64,000 nucleotides of DNA, from assembly GCA_039815685.1 (NCBI GenBank), contig JBCBYV010000005.1, forward strand, positions 124,001-188,000, in the 5' to 3' direction. Positions 1-10,763 of this stretch are shown in pieces (the first letter of the stretch is position 1; every line of letters starts with the position of its first letter). The notes beneath the pieces are model-generated. The model was not told the DNA's origin and did no database searches. It saw only the letters and a program-made list of their open reading frames with translations. The position numbers were made by a program, and so were the translations under genes. The stretch is from Thermohalobaculum sp039815685. GTDB taxonomy: Bacteria > Pseudomonadota > Alphaproteobacteria > Rhodobacterales > Rhodobacteraceae.

Positions 1-24
1 TCCCGCACCCGTCGCCGAGCGAGC

Positions 25-2256
<2,232 letters not shown>

Positions 2257-2474
2257 CCCAAAATCGCCGAGCCAGGGCCCGCCCCCTCCCGCGTCAGGTT
2301 GAACCGGATCGCGTTAGCGAGAGAGAAACACCGCAGTCGCAATCGGCAACCGTCTCGACATCGCGCAAGCACCGAGACGCCTCGCCACCGACCGGAGCCG
2401 TCGATGGCGCCGCCGGGCGCTCCGAGCACCCCCCAAGGAACAGGCAAGGCCCCGATCCAACGGCTGATGCCCAT

Positions 2475-2550
2475 GGCTGGGCGCGGCTGGCGGGCGGGCC
2501 GCTGAGGACGCGGAGCGTCCGAAGTCGGGGCGACCAGTCAGCCCGCCCTC
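2475..2550 (+). repeat. Dispersed palindromic repeat, copy 1
   Basis: One of four copies in the window (others near 6636, 35886 and 37985). The shared core reads GGCTGGCGGGCGGGCCGCTG, then a small hairpin (GGACGC..GCGTCC here), GAAGTCGGGGCG, and a closing CAGCCCGCC that pairs with the opening GGCGGGC. It lies in the 373-base gap between purL and the convergent lipoprotein gene. I see no gene in the rest of that gap. Confidence 0.8.
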
Positions 2551-2629
2551 AAGGACGCCGGCATCCTTCCTCGCTCATCGGTACAAGAGCCCACCGGATC
2601 GCCGCGCATGCCGCGACACAGCGCGAGGG

Positions 2630-3082
2630 TCATTCAATGGCATAGACCACTTCGCTGCCGCGCCCCTCCTCCCGCGTTACGCGCAACCGCTCGCCATCCC
2701 AAGCTATAAGCTGGCAATCCGGATAGAGCGTCCGCGTCCCCAGCCTCGCCGTGCGGCACAGCCGGTCCCCGTCCCAGCGCCAGCGGCCCTCCAGCACCTG
2801 CCCGTCATAGAAGCCGCCAAGCCGCCCGTCGTTGAAGAAGACGAGGTGATCCTCACCCGCACTAAGACGCCGCCCCGCCACGAGGTCGTAGAACCGCCCG
2901 GGATCGGTCACCGGCCGCCACGGATCCGGGCTCAGCGCCGCCGGCACCACCGGCGCCTCGCAGGCGGCAAGCAGCACGAGCACCGAAGAAAACCCCAGAC
3001 CACGGGCAACGGCGCCGAAGAGACCCCCTGCCGAGCGGGCGGGTGGGTGGCGGAGGCGGGCGGCCTCTCCCACCGCCCGCAT
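2630..3082 (-). CDS. Small putative lipoprotein
   Basis: A 150-residue protein. The N-terminus is basic, followed by a hydrophobic stretch ending VLVLLAAC at about residues 33-40, a good lipobox with Cys40, so it is probably a lipoprotein of the inner or outer membrane. The mature part has FFNDGRLGG, LEGRWRWDGDRLC and a paired cysteine, loosely like the DUF995 family; I am not sure of that. The start is chosen because its ATG shares one base with the TGA of the acetyltransferase upstream, so the two are translationally coupled. The frame stays open upstream, but that stretch lies inside the acetyltransferase. Function unknown. Confidence 0.75.
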   Translation of the reverse strand: MRAVGEAARLRHPPARSAGGLFGAVARGLGFSSVLVLLAACEAPVVPAALSPDPWRPVTDPGRFYDLVAGRRLSAGEDHLVFFNDGRLGGFYDGQVLEGRWRWDGDRLCRTARLGTRTLYPDCQLIAWDGERLRVTREEGRGSEVVYAIE

Positions 3083-3702
3083 CACGCAAGCGCCTCGTAT
3101 TTCTCGAGAAACCCCTCCGCCTCGAGCGACCGGAAGTCCTGAAGTGACGCGCGCAGCGCCGCATGGCTCCAGTCCCACCAAGCGAGCGCGATCAGCCGCT
3201 CGGCGATCTCGGGCGGGTGACGCTCGCGGATCGGTCGCGCGGGGTTACCGGCGACGATCGCATAGGGCGCCACGTCCTTCGTCACCACCGCCCCCGCACC
3301 GACGACGGCCCCATGCCCGACCGTCACATCCGGCTTGATCATCGCGCCATGGCCAAGCCAGGTGTCGTGCCCGATCACGCTCCGCCGCGCCCGCCGCGCC
3401 GCGAAGAAATCAGCGTCATCCTCCACATCGTCCCAGTAGGACGCCGAGCGATAGAGCATGTGATGCTGCGAGGCCCGGCTCATCGGATGATCCGTCGCGC
3501 CGATCCGCACGAAGCTCGCGATATTGACGAATTTGCCAACCGTCGCATTCGCGATGTCGCACTGCCCGGCCGTGTAGGAGTAGTCGCCGAAGGTACTGTT
3601 GAGGAGCAAGGTCCCCGCCTGCAGCTCAGTGTACCGCCCGAGCGTCGAGTTCACCACCGTACAACCCGGCTCGATCAGGGGCGTCTCGGAAAGCTTCGTC
3701 AC
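3082..3702 (-). CDS. Hexapeptide-repeat acetyltransferase, phosphonate-cluster type
   Basis: A 206-residue left-handed beta-helix transferase. Hexapeptide turns run through about residues 20-70 and 110-150, with the typical IGHDTWLGHGA and VVGAGAVVTKDV segments and the closing IVAGNPARPI. The N-terminal MTKLSETPLI and the ATDHPMSRASQHHMLYR segment match the subfamily usually encoded with C-P lyase genes (DapH/GlmU-related proteins of phn clusters). No phn genes are visible here. It starts with GTG and is coupled to the lipoprotein downstream through a one-base stop/start overlap. The acyl acceptor cannot be read from sequence. Confidence 0.88.
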   Translation of the reverse strand: MTKLSETPLIEPGCTVVNSTLGRYTELQAGTLLLNSTFGDYSYTAGQCDIANATVGKFVNIASFVRIGATDHPMSRASQHHMLYRSASYWDDVEDDADFFAARRARRSVIGHDTWLGHGAMIKPDVTVGHGAVVGAGAVVTKDVAPYAIVAGNPARPIRERHPPEIAERLIALAWWDWSHAALRASLQDFRSLEAEGFLEKYEALA

Positions 3703-3973
3703 CTCATCTCCCCCCTTTGCCGGATCGCCGGACGGACCGACGCGGCCTCGCGCGGCCAGCTGCCGACGATCACGCTCGCGAACGGGATGTAAAGCCCCTT
3801 CTCCGCCTCCCAGGTGGTTCGGCCGAGACGCCTGGTGCCGTCACTAGTGGACCCGATCCAGCAATCCGGGTCGTCGCCAGCGGAATGCAATTGAATGGCT
3901 TTCCGGATCCTCGGGTCGAGCCCTGGGATGATCGCGAGGCCTCTCGCCTGTCTCGGTCATACCACCGGATGAC

Positions 3974-4540
3974 TCAACCCGCCGAGACCGCCTTGGCAAA
4001 ACGCGGCAGGCCCGCCCGCTTCAGCGCGCCCCGGATACCAGTCCCCTCGGCGAGCATCGCGCTCGCCTCCGCCACGACGCGATCCACCGCCGCGGGCGCC
4101 ATACTCCGGAGGCGCCAGAGCGCACTGTCTGCATGCATCGCCTCGATGCCATGCGCCGCCAGCCGCCGCCCCGGGAAGTCGCGGATGTTGAGCGTGACGA
4201 CGACCGCGCCGGCCGCCGCCGCCCCGGCGGCCACATGCGCATCCGCGGGGTCCGGCAGCCGGATCGCCGCCTCGACCGCTGCGTCGGGTACCACGCTCGC
4301 CGCCGGAAAATCGGCACCCATCGCAGCCGCCTCCGCACGAATGGCGGCCTCCGCCGCCATGCCGCCGGCCCGCGCCGCCGCGATCCGCCACTCCTCGAGC
4401 ACCCGTTCGGACCAGAAGGGCCGGATCAGCCCCGCGCGCCCCAGCCCGAGCAGCACACCGCGCAAAAGCTGCGGGTAGAGCACGCAGGCATCTAGGAACC
4501 AGCGCTCGGGCTCCGCCTCTTCGCCCGCCCCCTCAGCCAT
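3974..4540 (-). CDS. PIN-domain protein (RSP_2648 type)
   Basis: A 188-residue protein with a PIN ribonuclease fold. It has an early acidic residue in FLDACVLYP (Asp17), a glutamate-rich segment WSERVLEEW, and the later acidic pair in LPDPADAHVAA and LNIRDFPG, which together would hold the metal ion. No antitoxin-sized gene lies next to it, so it does not look like an ordinary VapBC pair. It overlaps the 3' end of the methyltransferase upstream by 8 bases and is probably co-transcribed with it, which hints at an RNA-related role. The substrate is unknown. Confidence 0.82.
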   Translation of the reverse strand: MAEGAGEEAEPERWFLDACVLYPQLLRGVLLGLGRAGLIRPFWSERVLEEWRIAAARAGGMAAEAAIRAEAAAMGADFPAASVVPDAAVEAAIRLPDPADAHVAAGAAAAGAVVVTLNIRDFPGRRLAAHGIEAMHADSALWRLRSMAPAAVDRVVAEASAMLAEGTGIRGALKRAGLPRFAKAVSAG

Positions 4541-5834
4541 CGAGCCGGAAGAACAGCGCCTTCAGATACCCCGTCTCGGGCAGCGCCATATGCTGCGGGT
4601 GGTCCGGCCCCGCGCGCCCCACATGAACCAGGGCGCCAGCCCGCCCAGCCGCCCTGATCCCGCGGACGGAAGCCTCGCGCAGTGCCTCGGCCGAAACGGC
4701 ACCGGAACAGGAGCAGAGCACAAGCCACCCGCCCGGGCTCACCAGCCGCGCCGCCGACCGCGCGGTCTTCTCATAGGCCCGCAACCCCGCCTCCAGCGCC
4801 GCCTTATGCGGGGCGAAGGCGGGCGGGTCCGAGATCACCACGCCATAGGTCTCCCTCGCCGCCGCCGCGGCCGCCATCGCCTCGAAGGCATCCGCCCGCC
4901 GCGTCTCGTATCGCGCAGCAACGCCCATCCGCGCCGCCGCCTCCTCGGCAAGGCCCAGCGCAGGCGCCGAGCTGTCCACCGCCGTCACCCGCAGATCCGG
5001 CGCGGCGGCCAGCATGGCAAGGCCGAACCCGCCGACATGGGAGAAGACATCGAGGGCCGTCGCAGGCTCGCCCGCTCCGAGCCCCGGGCCCATCCCCGCC
5101 GCGATCCGCGCCGCCATCCGGTGATTGGGCCGCTGATCGTAGAAGAGGCCCGTCTTCTGCCCCCCCATCAGATCCGCGAGATAGACCGCCCCATTCATCG
5201 ACACCGCAACAGGCGCCGCGGCGTCCCCGCGCACGACCTCGAGCCGCTGTTCCAACCCCTCGAGCCTGCGTACCCGGGATTGCGCGTTGACGACGATGGC
5301 CTCGACCGGTGCGCCGCCCAGCGCCGCCACCGCATCGTCGAGCCCCCTGATCACCGCCTCGAGCAGGGTCTCGACCCAGGCGGCATTCGGCTGGATCACG
5401 ACAGCCGGCCCGAAGCGGTCGACCACGAGCCCCGGCAAACCATCCCCCTCCGCATGCACCAACCGGCAGAAGGCGGCCGCGTCCGAAGAGGCACCCTCCC
5501 AGCCCAGCACTTCCCGGCGCATAGCGATCGCCCGCTCGAAACGACGGCGGAACCACGTGCGGTCCACCACCGCCTCGGCATCCGCGTCGAGGAGCCGCCC
5601 CGCGATCTGGCTCGCGGCATTCACGGCTGCGAGGCCCAGCACCCGCTCCCCTTCCTGCAGCCGCACGAGCGTCCCCGGCACAAGCGCCTTCGTCCGGCGG
5701 TCCATCGCGATCTCGTCGGTATAGATCCAGGGCGCCCCGGCGGCGAGCCTGCGCCCCTTGCCCGGGCGCAGCTTCACGACTGGCCGCGCCGCGGCCGCGG
5801 GACCCTCCACCGTATCGCTCGGCTCTCCGCTCAT
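4533..5834 (-). CDS. Class I rRNA methyltransferase, RlmI-like
   Basis: A 433-residue protein with an N-terminal PUA-like domain (VVKLRPGKGRRLAAGAPWIY, about residues 20-90) and a C-terminal SAM-binding methyltransferase domain (ALDVFSHVGGFGLAM at about 275, catalytic loop SDPPAFAPHK at about 340). This is the layout of RlmI, which makes m5C1962 in 23S rRNA. Another rRNA target cannot be excluded. ATG at 5834 is preferred over an upstream in-frame ATG because GGGGAGAG precedes it. It overlaps the PIN gene downstream by 8 bases. A terminator and a 26-codon ORF lie directly upstream (5908-6073), which could matter for regulation. Confidence 0.9.
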   Translation of the reverse strand: MSGEPSDTVEGPAAAARPVVKLRPGKGRRLAAGAPWIYTDEIAMDRRTKALVPGTLVRLQEGERVLGLAAVNAASQIAGRLLDADAEAVVDRTWFRRRFERAIAMRREVLGWEGASSDAAAFCRLVHAEGDGLPGLVVDRFGPAVVIQPNAAWVETLLEAVIRGLDDAVAALGGAPVEAIVVNAQSRVRRLEGLEQRLEVVRGDAAAPVAVSMNGAVYLADLMGGQKTGLFYDQRPNHRMAARIAAGMGPGLGAGEPATALDVFSHVGGFGLAMLAAAPDLRVTAVDSSAPALGLAEEAAARMGVAARYETRRADAFEAMAAAAAARETYGVVISDPPAFAPHKAALEAGLRAYEKTARSAARLVSPGGWLVLCSCSGAVSAEALREASVRGIRAAGRAGALVHVGRAGPDHPQHMALPETGYLKALFFRLDG

Positions 5835-5907
5835 CTGCTCTCCCCGCCGCCGCCCACCGTCCGCCACCCGCTGCCCGACGCCTCCCATGGCACGGCACCG
5901 GCCGACG

Positions 5908-5937
5908 AAAAAGGGCCCGCGCCATGCGCGGACCCTT
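5908..5937 (-). terminator. Rho-independent terminator after the 26-codon ORF
   Basis: Read on the minus strand, a 12-bp stem (AAGGGTCCGCGC with GCGCGGGCCCTT, one G-T pair) closes a three-base loop and runs into five Ts. It sits between the 26-codon ORF and the methyltransferase gene, so it either ends the short transcript or acts as an attenuator. Confidence 0.85.
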
Positions 5938-5992
5938 CGATTTCGGTCGTGAGCTGGGACGGCGCCGGCCCGACGGGCCAGGCCCCCGATGC

Positions 5993-6073
5993 TCAGGCCG
6001 CGAAGAGAGGCTGCTCCCAGCGCGTCCCCGGCACCGCATCTTGCCCGAACCGTCCCATGATCTCACTCGACAT
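5993..6073 (-). CDS. 26-residue peptide with a near-perfect Shine-Dalgarno
   Basis: A very short ORF beginning MSSEIMGRFGQ and ending WEQPLFAA. It is preceded by AAAGGAGGTGG, ending 5 bases before the ATG, one of the strongest ribosome-binding sites in the window, and it is followed 56 bases later by a Rho-independent terminator. Together these make a complete expression unit on the minus strand. The same frame could start nine codons earlier (ATG at 6100), but that ATG has no such site. There is no signal peptide or membrane segment. It may be a free small protein or a leader peptide for the methyltransferase gene that starts 159 bases downstream. I do not recognise a family. Confidence 0.65.
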   Translation of the reverse strand: MSSEIMGRFGQDAVPGTRWEQPLFAA

Positions 6074-6174
6074 CGGACCACCTCCTTTCGCTTGCTTCAT
6101 GACTGCCCGTGAGCATGGCCGCGGCGCGCCGAGGATGCAAGCGCAAGAGGACCCTGATGCCCGAGTGAGCGCGA

Positions 6175-6423
6175 TCAGCCGCGCGCCGTCCCGCGCGACC
6201 TCATCAGGTCGAGCAGCAGCGTGATCGGCCCGCGCGGCCTTCGGCCGGCCGGGCGCAGCAGGGCACCCACGCCCGCGCCAACCGCCCGCCCGAGCCAGGC
6301 AAAGGCCTCCCCATAGGCGCGGCTGCGCATCACGCGCGCCTCCTCGATGATCGCATTGACCTCCGTCGGCGTCGGCGCAGGGCGTCCGGATCCTTGGTCG
6401 AGGTCGTCGATATACCGTGTCAT
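6175..6423 (-). CDS. Small hypothetical protein, 82 residues
   Basis: A soluble-looking N-terminus (TPTEVNAIIEEARVMRSRAY, about residues 18-37) is followed by an amphipathic or weakly hydrophobic stretch, FAWLGRAVGAGVGALL, and a very basic tail. It resembles the small Arg-rich helical proteins common in Rhodobacterales, but I cannot assign a family. AAGGAAG lies 7 bases before the ATG. It may share a transcript with the 26-codon ORF downstream. Confidence 0.6.
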   Translation of the reverse strand: MTRYIDDLDQGSGRPAPTPTEVNAIIEEARVMRSRAYGEAFAWLGRAVGAGVGALLRPAGRRPRGPITLLLDLMRSRGTARG

Positions 6424-6635
6424 CTCTCAGCTTCCTTGGGTTACCGGGTCGCGTGTCGGCCGTCACCGGCACTTACCGGCAGGCGTCCGCCGCGCGGCCC
6501 CTTGGAGTGCTGAGAAACTAGGCATTCGATGCCCGCAGCGGCACCGCCAATCCTGCAAACCGGCCTTTCGCAATTGCGAAGGAACGGATCGCGAGCAGGC
6601 GGGCGGACCGAGTGTATAGATCAGTAGGGTACGCC

Positions 6636-6723
6636 GGCTGGGCGCGGCTGGCGGGCGGTCTGCTGAGGGCGCAAAGCGCCCAAAGTCGGGGCTGCGGGTC
6701 GGGCGACCAGTCAGCCCGACCCC
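6636..6723 (+). repeat. Dispersed palindromic repeat, copy 2
   Basis: Same family as the copy at 2475, again opening GGCTGGGCGCGGCTGGCGGG. The inner hairpin here is GGGCGC..GCGCCC. About 12 extra bases follow GTCGGGG, before the closing CGACCAGTCAGCCCG. It ends directly at the soxG stop codon, so on the minus strand it forms the start of the soxG 3' untranslated region. The 300-base gap 6424-6723 holds nothing else I can identify. Confidence 0.8.
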
Positions 6724-7323
6724 TCAGAAATGCCCGACCTCGCTGCCCTCGGCCACCGCCGCCGCCAGCCAGTCCGCCGTGTAGGGCGCATAGGAGCGGA
6801 AGCAGACGAGCGACCACAGCTCCGCCGCCTCGCGCCAGATGCCGACGGCAACGGGTCCCAGATGCGTCCGCCGCGCCGTGCCCACGGCAAAACCCGCATC
6901 GCGAAAGTCGAGTGGCGCGCCCTTGGCCAGCACCTCGCCCGCGCGCGCGCCCTCAAGCCGGAAGAGCGTGCGCGCCGAGGACATATCGGCGACCAGCGCA
7001 TGCGTCTCACCAAGCGCCGCCTCGATCCGCCCGGCCACTGCACCCGCCTCCGCCGCGGGCACCAGGACCAGGAGCTCGTCTGGCGCCATCCAGACAACCG
7101 CCCGGTCGCCGTTCGACCAGACCGTAAGCCGCATCGGCACGCCGACGCCGCAAATCTCGCGCAACACGGCATCGAGCGCCGGCAGCGCGAGGTCGGTCTT
7201 CACGGAGACCATGCCCTGCGCCCCCGCTTCGGCGACGCGCACATGCCCCTCGATCACCCGCCCGGCGGTGCCCATCGGCGCGCTCAGGACGGCACTATGG
7301 GACGCACTCTGAACCTCAGGCAT
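6724..7323 (-). CDS. soxG: Sarcosine oxidase gamma subunit
   Basis: A 199-residue subunit of heterotetrameric sarcosine oxidase, related to the GcvT fold. Visible features are the segment VWMAPDELLVLVP (about residues 77-90), DMSSARTLFRLEGARA, and a C-terminal SFxxY-like patch (CFRSYAPYTADWLAAAV). It helps assemble the enzyme that oxidises sarcosine to glycine, formaldehyde or methylene-THF, and peroxide. It overlaps the end of soxA by 8 bases, so translation is coupled. It closes the soxD-soxA-soxG operon. Confidence 0.93.
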   Translation of the reverse strand: MPEVQSASHSAVLSAPMGTAGRVIEGHVRVAEAGAQGMVSVKTDLALPALDAVLREICGVGVPMRLTVWSNGDRAVVWMAPDELLVLVPAAEAGAVAGRIEAALGETHALVADMSSARTLFRLEGARAGEVLAKGAPLDFRDAGFAVGTARRTHLGPVAVGIWREAAELWSLVCFRSYAPYTADWLAAAVAEGSEVGHF

Positions 7324-10300
7324 GGAGCTTCTCCCCTTCCGGATCGTAGAAGACCGGATCCACGACCTCGGCCTTGATCACCTTGCCCTCGCCGACGGGA
7401 AAGCTCAGGACCTCGCCCATCCGCTCCGCCCCGCTATCGATGAGCCCCATGGCGATCGACCGGCCGAGCGTCGGCGACATATAGGTCGAGGTCACATGGC
7501 CGAGCGTCGGGTTCGGCGTCCGGGCATCCGGCCGCGCCACCGCATGGGCCCCGTCCGGCAACCGCTCCGCCGGGTTCTGCGTGAGGAGCCCCACCAGCTG
7601 CTTGCGTCCCGGTCGGGCAAGATCCACCCGCGCCTGCGCCCGCTTGCCGATGAAGTCCTCCTTCTTCTTCGAGACCGCCCAGTGCAGGCCCAGATCCTGC
7701 GGCGTCACCGTGCCATCGGTCTCGTCGCCGATCATGATGAAGCCCTTCTCGGCCCGCATCACATGCAGCGCCTCGGTGCCATAGGGCATGACGCCCAGCG
7801 GCTCGCCGGCCGCCAGCAGCGCGGCCCAGAGCTTCAGCCCATGAGACGCCGGCACCGCGATCTCGTAGGAAAGCTCGCCCGAGAACGAGATGCGGAAGAG
7901 CCGCGCGGGGCAGCCCGCAATCGTCCCGGCCGTCCAGCTCATGAAGGGCAGCGCCTCGGCCGAGACATCGATATCCGTCCCCGCAGCCTCGATCAGCCGC
8001 CGCGCATTGGGCCCCGCGACCGCGACCTGAGACCACTCCTCGGTGACGTTCAGGGTATGGACCTCGAGATCCCACCACTCCGTCTGCAGCCACTCCTCGA
8101 GATGCCCATGCACCCGCTCGGCCCCGCCGGTCGTCGTGTGGCAAAGGAAGCTCTCCGGCCCCAGCCGCACCACCACGCCATCGTCGAACAGGAACCCGTT
8201 CTCGTTGCACATCAGGCCGTAGCGGCACCGGCCCTCCTTCAGCGTCGACATCATGTTGGTGTACATGCGGTCGAGGAACCGCCCTGCATCCGGCCCCTTC
8301 ACCAGGATCTTGCCGAGCGTCGAGGCATCCAGCAGCCCCACCTGCTGGCGCGCATTCAAAACCTCGCGCCGCACCGCCGCCTCCCGGCTCTCATGGCCGC
8401 GGCGGTAGCAATAGGGCCGCTCCCAATCGCCGACGGGCTCGAAATCCGCCCCGTTCCCGGCATGCCAGACATGCATCATGGTCTGGCGCACGGGCTTGAA
8501 GAGCTTGCCCTTCGCCGGCCCCGCGATCGCGCCCATCGAGATCGGGGTGTAGGGCGGGCGGAAAGTCGTCGTCCCCACCTCCGGGATCGTCACCCCCAGC
8601 TGCTCGGCCAGGAGCGCGAGACCGTTGATGTTCGACGTCTTGCCCTGATCCGTCGCCATGCCGAGCGTGGTGTAGCGCTTGGTGTGCTCGACGCTTTCAT
8701 AGCCCTCGCGCGCAGCCAGCATCACGTCCGAAGCCGTCACATCGTTCTGGAAGTCGACGAAGTGCTTGGTGCCGTAGCGGAGCTTGCCCTCCGACGGGCT
8801 CATCCAATGAGGCTCGATGGGCGCTTCTTCGACCTCCAGCACCACCGCCGGATCGTCCACCACGGGCGCGAAGCCCGCAGCCTCCGCCGCCGCACTCCCC
8901 GCCGCGGCCGCATCCTTCAGCATCGCCGTCGTCGAGAGATGGCCGTTCGCCGTCCCGGCACAGCGCGTCGTGACCTCGCCGGCGGCACCCGTCGGCGCGC
9001 CCCGCTCTGGCGCCGGGCGGAACATCACCTGCTCGTCGTCCCAGGTCAGCTTGCCCCCGCAATGGCTGTAGAGATGCACGACCGGCGACCAGCCGCCCGA
9101 CATCGCCACAAGATCCGCGCGCAGCCGGTCCGTCCGCCCGATCAGCCCGTCCTTCGTGACCCGCCCATGCTGGATGAACTCGATGGCCTTGGTGCCCTCC
9201 ACCTTCGCGATGGCATGGCCTTCATGCACAGGGATCTTCAGCGCCCGCACCTTCGAGGGCAGCGCCCCCTCGGCCCGGGAGCGCGTGTCGATCACCCCCT
9301 TCACGATCGCGCCCGCATCGTGCAGCGCCAGCGCCGTGCGATAGGCGTCGTCGTTGTTCGCGACCACAACCGCGCGCTTGCCCGGACAGACGCCATAGAG
9401 CCGGATGTAGTCCCGCACCGCCGAGGCCAGCATCACCCCCGGCCGGTCGTTGCAGTTGAAGGTCAACGGTCGCTCGATGGCACCCGTCGCCACCACGATC
9501 TGCTTCGCCCGCACCTTCCACAGCCTGTGCCGCGGCCCCGGCACGCCCGGCTCATGGTCCCGCACGCGTTCATAGAGAAGCGCCCAGCCATGATCGTAGA
9601 GCCCCGCGGCCATCGTCCGCGCGCGCATCCGCACATTCGGCATCGCCTCGAGCGCCGCGATCTCCGAGGCGGCATAGTCCACGGGCAACCGGCCATCGAC
9701 GGTCGTGTCGGTCTCAACGAGCGCCCGCCCACCCCAATGCGCCGTCTGCTCGACCAGGAGCACATCCGCGCCCGAGGCCGCCGCCGCCCGCGCCGCCGCC
9801 AGACCCGCCAGGCCGCCCCCCACGACCAGCACGTCGCAGAAGGCATGGAAATGCTCGTAGCTGTCCGGATCCTCCGCCCCCGGCGCCTTGCCGAGGCCTG
9901 CTGCCTGCCGAATGAAGGGCTCGAAGACGCTCTTCCACGCGACCTTCGGCTTCATGAAGGTCTTGTAGTAAAACCCGGCGGAGAAGACGGGCGCAACCTC
10001 CGCCACCGCCGCATTGATCGCGCCCACATCCGTCTCCAGGCTCGGCCAGTGGTTCTGGCTGACCGCCTCCAGCCCGTCGAAAAGCTCGGTCGTCGTCGCC
10101 CGCTGGTTCGGCTCGAAGCGGGGCCCTGCCGGCGTCGCCGCCCCGATCCCCATCAGAGCATTCGGCTCCTCGGCGCCAGAGGCGACGATCCCCCGCGGTC
10201 GGTGATACTTGAAGCTGCGCCCGACAAAGACCCGCCCATTGGCCAGCAGCGCCGAGGCAAGGGTGTCCCCTTCGTACCCCGTCATCTCCTGGCCATCGAA

Positions 10301-10429
10301 GGTGAATTTGAGCGGCTTTCGCCGGTCGATCACGCGGCCGAAGATCGGCTCGCTGTCGAGATGGGTGCCCGCCCGGTGCGCAGCACCCTCGGCGGCGGTG
10401 TCCTCATGCGCGGGGATCCGAAAAGTCAT
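7316..10429 (-). CDS. soxA: Sarcosine oxidase alpha subunit
   Basis: A 1037-residue large subunit. The N-terminus has a ferredoxin-like region (KFTFDGQEMTGYEGDTLASA, about 41-60). A dinucleotide-binding site is seen as VVGGGLAGLAAA (about 202-213), and the C-terminal third is an aminomethyltransferase-like domain (about 620 onwards, with WHAGNGADFEPVGDWERPYC) that takes up the one-carbon unit onto tetrahydrofolate. The length is slightly above the usual 970-1000 residues because of a short N-terminal tail. It starts 4 bases after the soxD stop. The beta subunit gene soxB, which carries the covalent FMN site, is not next to it. Identification is firm. Confidence 0.96.
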   Translation of the reverse strand: MTFRIPAHEDTAAEGAAHRAGTHLDSEPIFGRVIDRRKPLKFTFDGQEMTGYEGDTLASALLANGRVFVGRSFKYHRPRGIVASGAEEPNALMGIGAATPAGPRFEPNQRATTTELFDGLEAVSQNHWPSLETDVGAINAAVAEVAPVFSAGFYYKTFMKPKVAWKSVFEPFIRQAAGLGKAPGAEDPDSYEHFHAFCDVLVVGGGLAGLAAARAAAASGADVLLVEQTAHWGGRALVETDTTVDGRLPVDYAASEIAALEAMPNVRMRARTMAAGLYDHGWALLYERVRDHEPGVPGPRHRLWKVRAKQIVVATGAIERPLTFNCNDRPGVMLASAVRDYIRLYGVCPGKRAVVVANNDDAYRTALALHDAGAIVKGVIDTRSRAEGALPSKVRALKIPVHEGHAIAKVEGTKAIEFIQHGRVTKDGLIGRTDRLRADLVAMSGGWSPVVHLYSHCGGKLTWDDEQVMFRPAPERGAPTGAAGEVTTRCAGTANGHLSTTAMLKDAAAAGSAAAEAAGFAPVVDDPAVVLEVEEAPIEPHWMSPSEGKLRYGTKHFVDFQNDVTASDVMLAAREGYESVEHTKRYTTLGMATDQGKTSNINGLALLAEQLGVTIPEVGTTTFRPPYTPISMGAIAGPAKGKLFKPVRQTMMHVWHAGNGADFEPVGDWERPYCYRRGHESREAAVRREVLNARQQVGLLDASTLGKILVKGPDAGRFLDRMYTNMMSTLKEGRCRYGLMCNENGFLFDDGVVVRLGPESFLCHTTTGGAERVHGHLEEWLQTEWWDLEVHTLNVTEEWSQVAVAGPNARRLIEAAGTDIDVSAEALPFMSWTAGTIAGCPARLFRISFSGELSYEIAVPASHGLKLWAALLAAGEPLGVMPYGTEALHVMRAEKGFIMIGDETDGTVTPQDLGLHWAVSKKKEDFIGKRAQARVDLARPGRKQLVGLLTQNPAERLPDGAHAVARPDARTPNPTLGHVTSTYMSPTLGRSIAMGLIDSGAERMGEVLSFPVGEGKVIKAEVVDPVFYDPEGEKLHA

Positions 10430-10433
10430 GGCC

Positions 10434-10763
10434 TCAGCTCCAGTAGGACGGCTGCCAGTCGGGACGGCGCGCCTGAATGGCCGCGATCACGTCCGCTGGG
10501 ATCTCGGTGACATCCGCGGGATAGGTTGCAAAGACCTCCAGCGTCGCGGTGCAGCGCGCGGCATGAAACCACTTCCCGCAGCCATAGATGTGCCGCCAGC
10601 GCTCGAAATGGACGCCCTTGGGGTTCTTGCGGGTGAAGAGGTAGCCGGAGAAATCCGCGTCGCTCGTCCCCGGCCCCATGCGCTTCAGATGCGCCTCTCC
10701 GCCCGGTTGCAGCTCCGTCTCGGCGCAGAGCACACCGCAATAGGGACACATCAGCATCAGCAT
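10434..10763 (-). CDS. soxD: Sarcosine oxidase delta subunit
   Basis: A 109-residue zinc-binding subunit. The cysteines CPYCG at the N-terminus and the YGCGKWFHAARC segment at about residue 70 are the zinc site. The start is the ATG that follows AGGAACGATGCG; the frame opens further upstream but without a site. soxD is first in the operon here, whereas the usual order is soxB-soxD-soxA-soxG. The 245 bases upstream lead into a divergent unrelated gene. Confidence 0.94.
   Translation of the reverse strand: MLMLMCPYCGVLCAETELQPGGEAHLKRMGPGTSDADFSGYLFTRKNPKGVHFERWRHIYGCGKWFHAARCTATLEVFATYPADVTEIPADVIAAIQARRPDWQPSYWS

Noticed and set aside
2299..2505. A 68-codon frame after purL
   Set aside because: No ribosome site, Arg/Pro-rich translation, and it runs into the palindromic repeat.
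3699..3890. A 63-codon minus-strand frame ending at the acetyltransferase start
   Set aside because: The stop/start overlap looks like coupling, but the translation has no features, and the upstream part runs into a degenerate palindromic repeat (about 3905-3935).
7322..10510. A 1062-codon open frame on the plus strand opposite soxA
   Set aside because: It is the antisense shadow of soxA: high-GC codon bias leaves the opposite strand open. The translation is Arg/His/Pro-rich with no family features.
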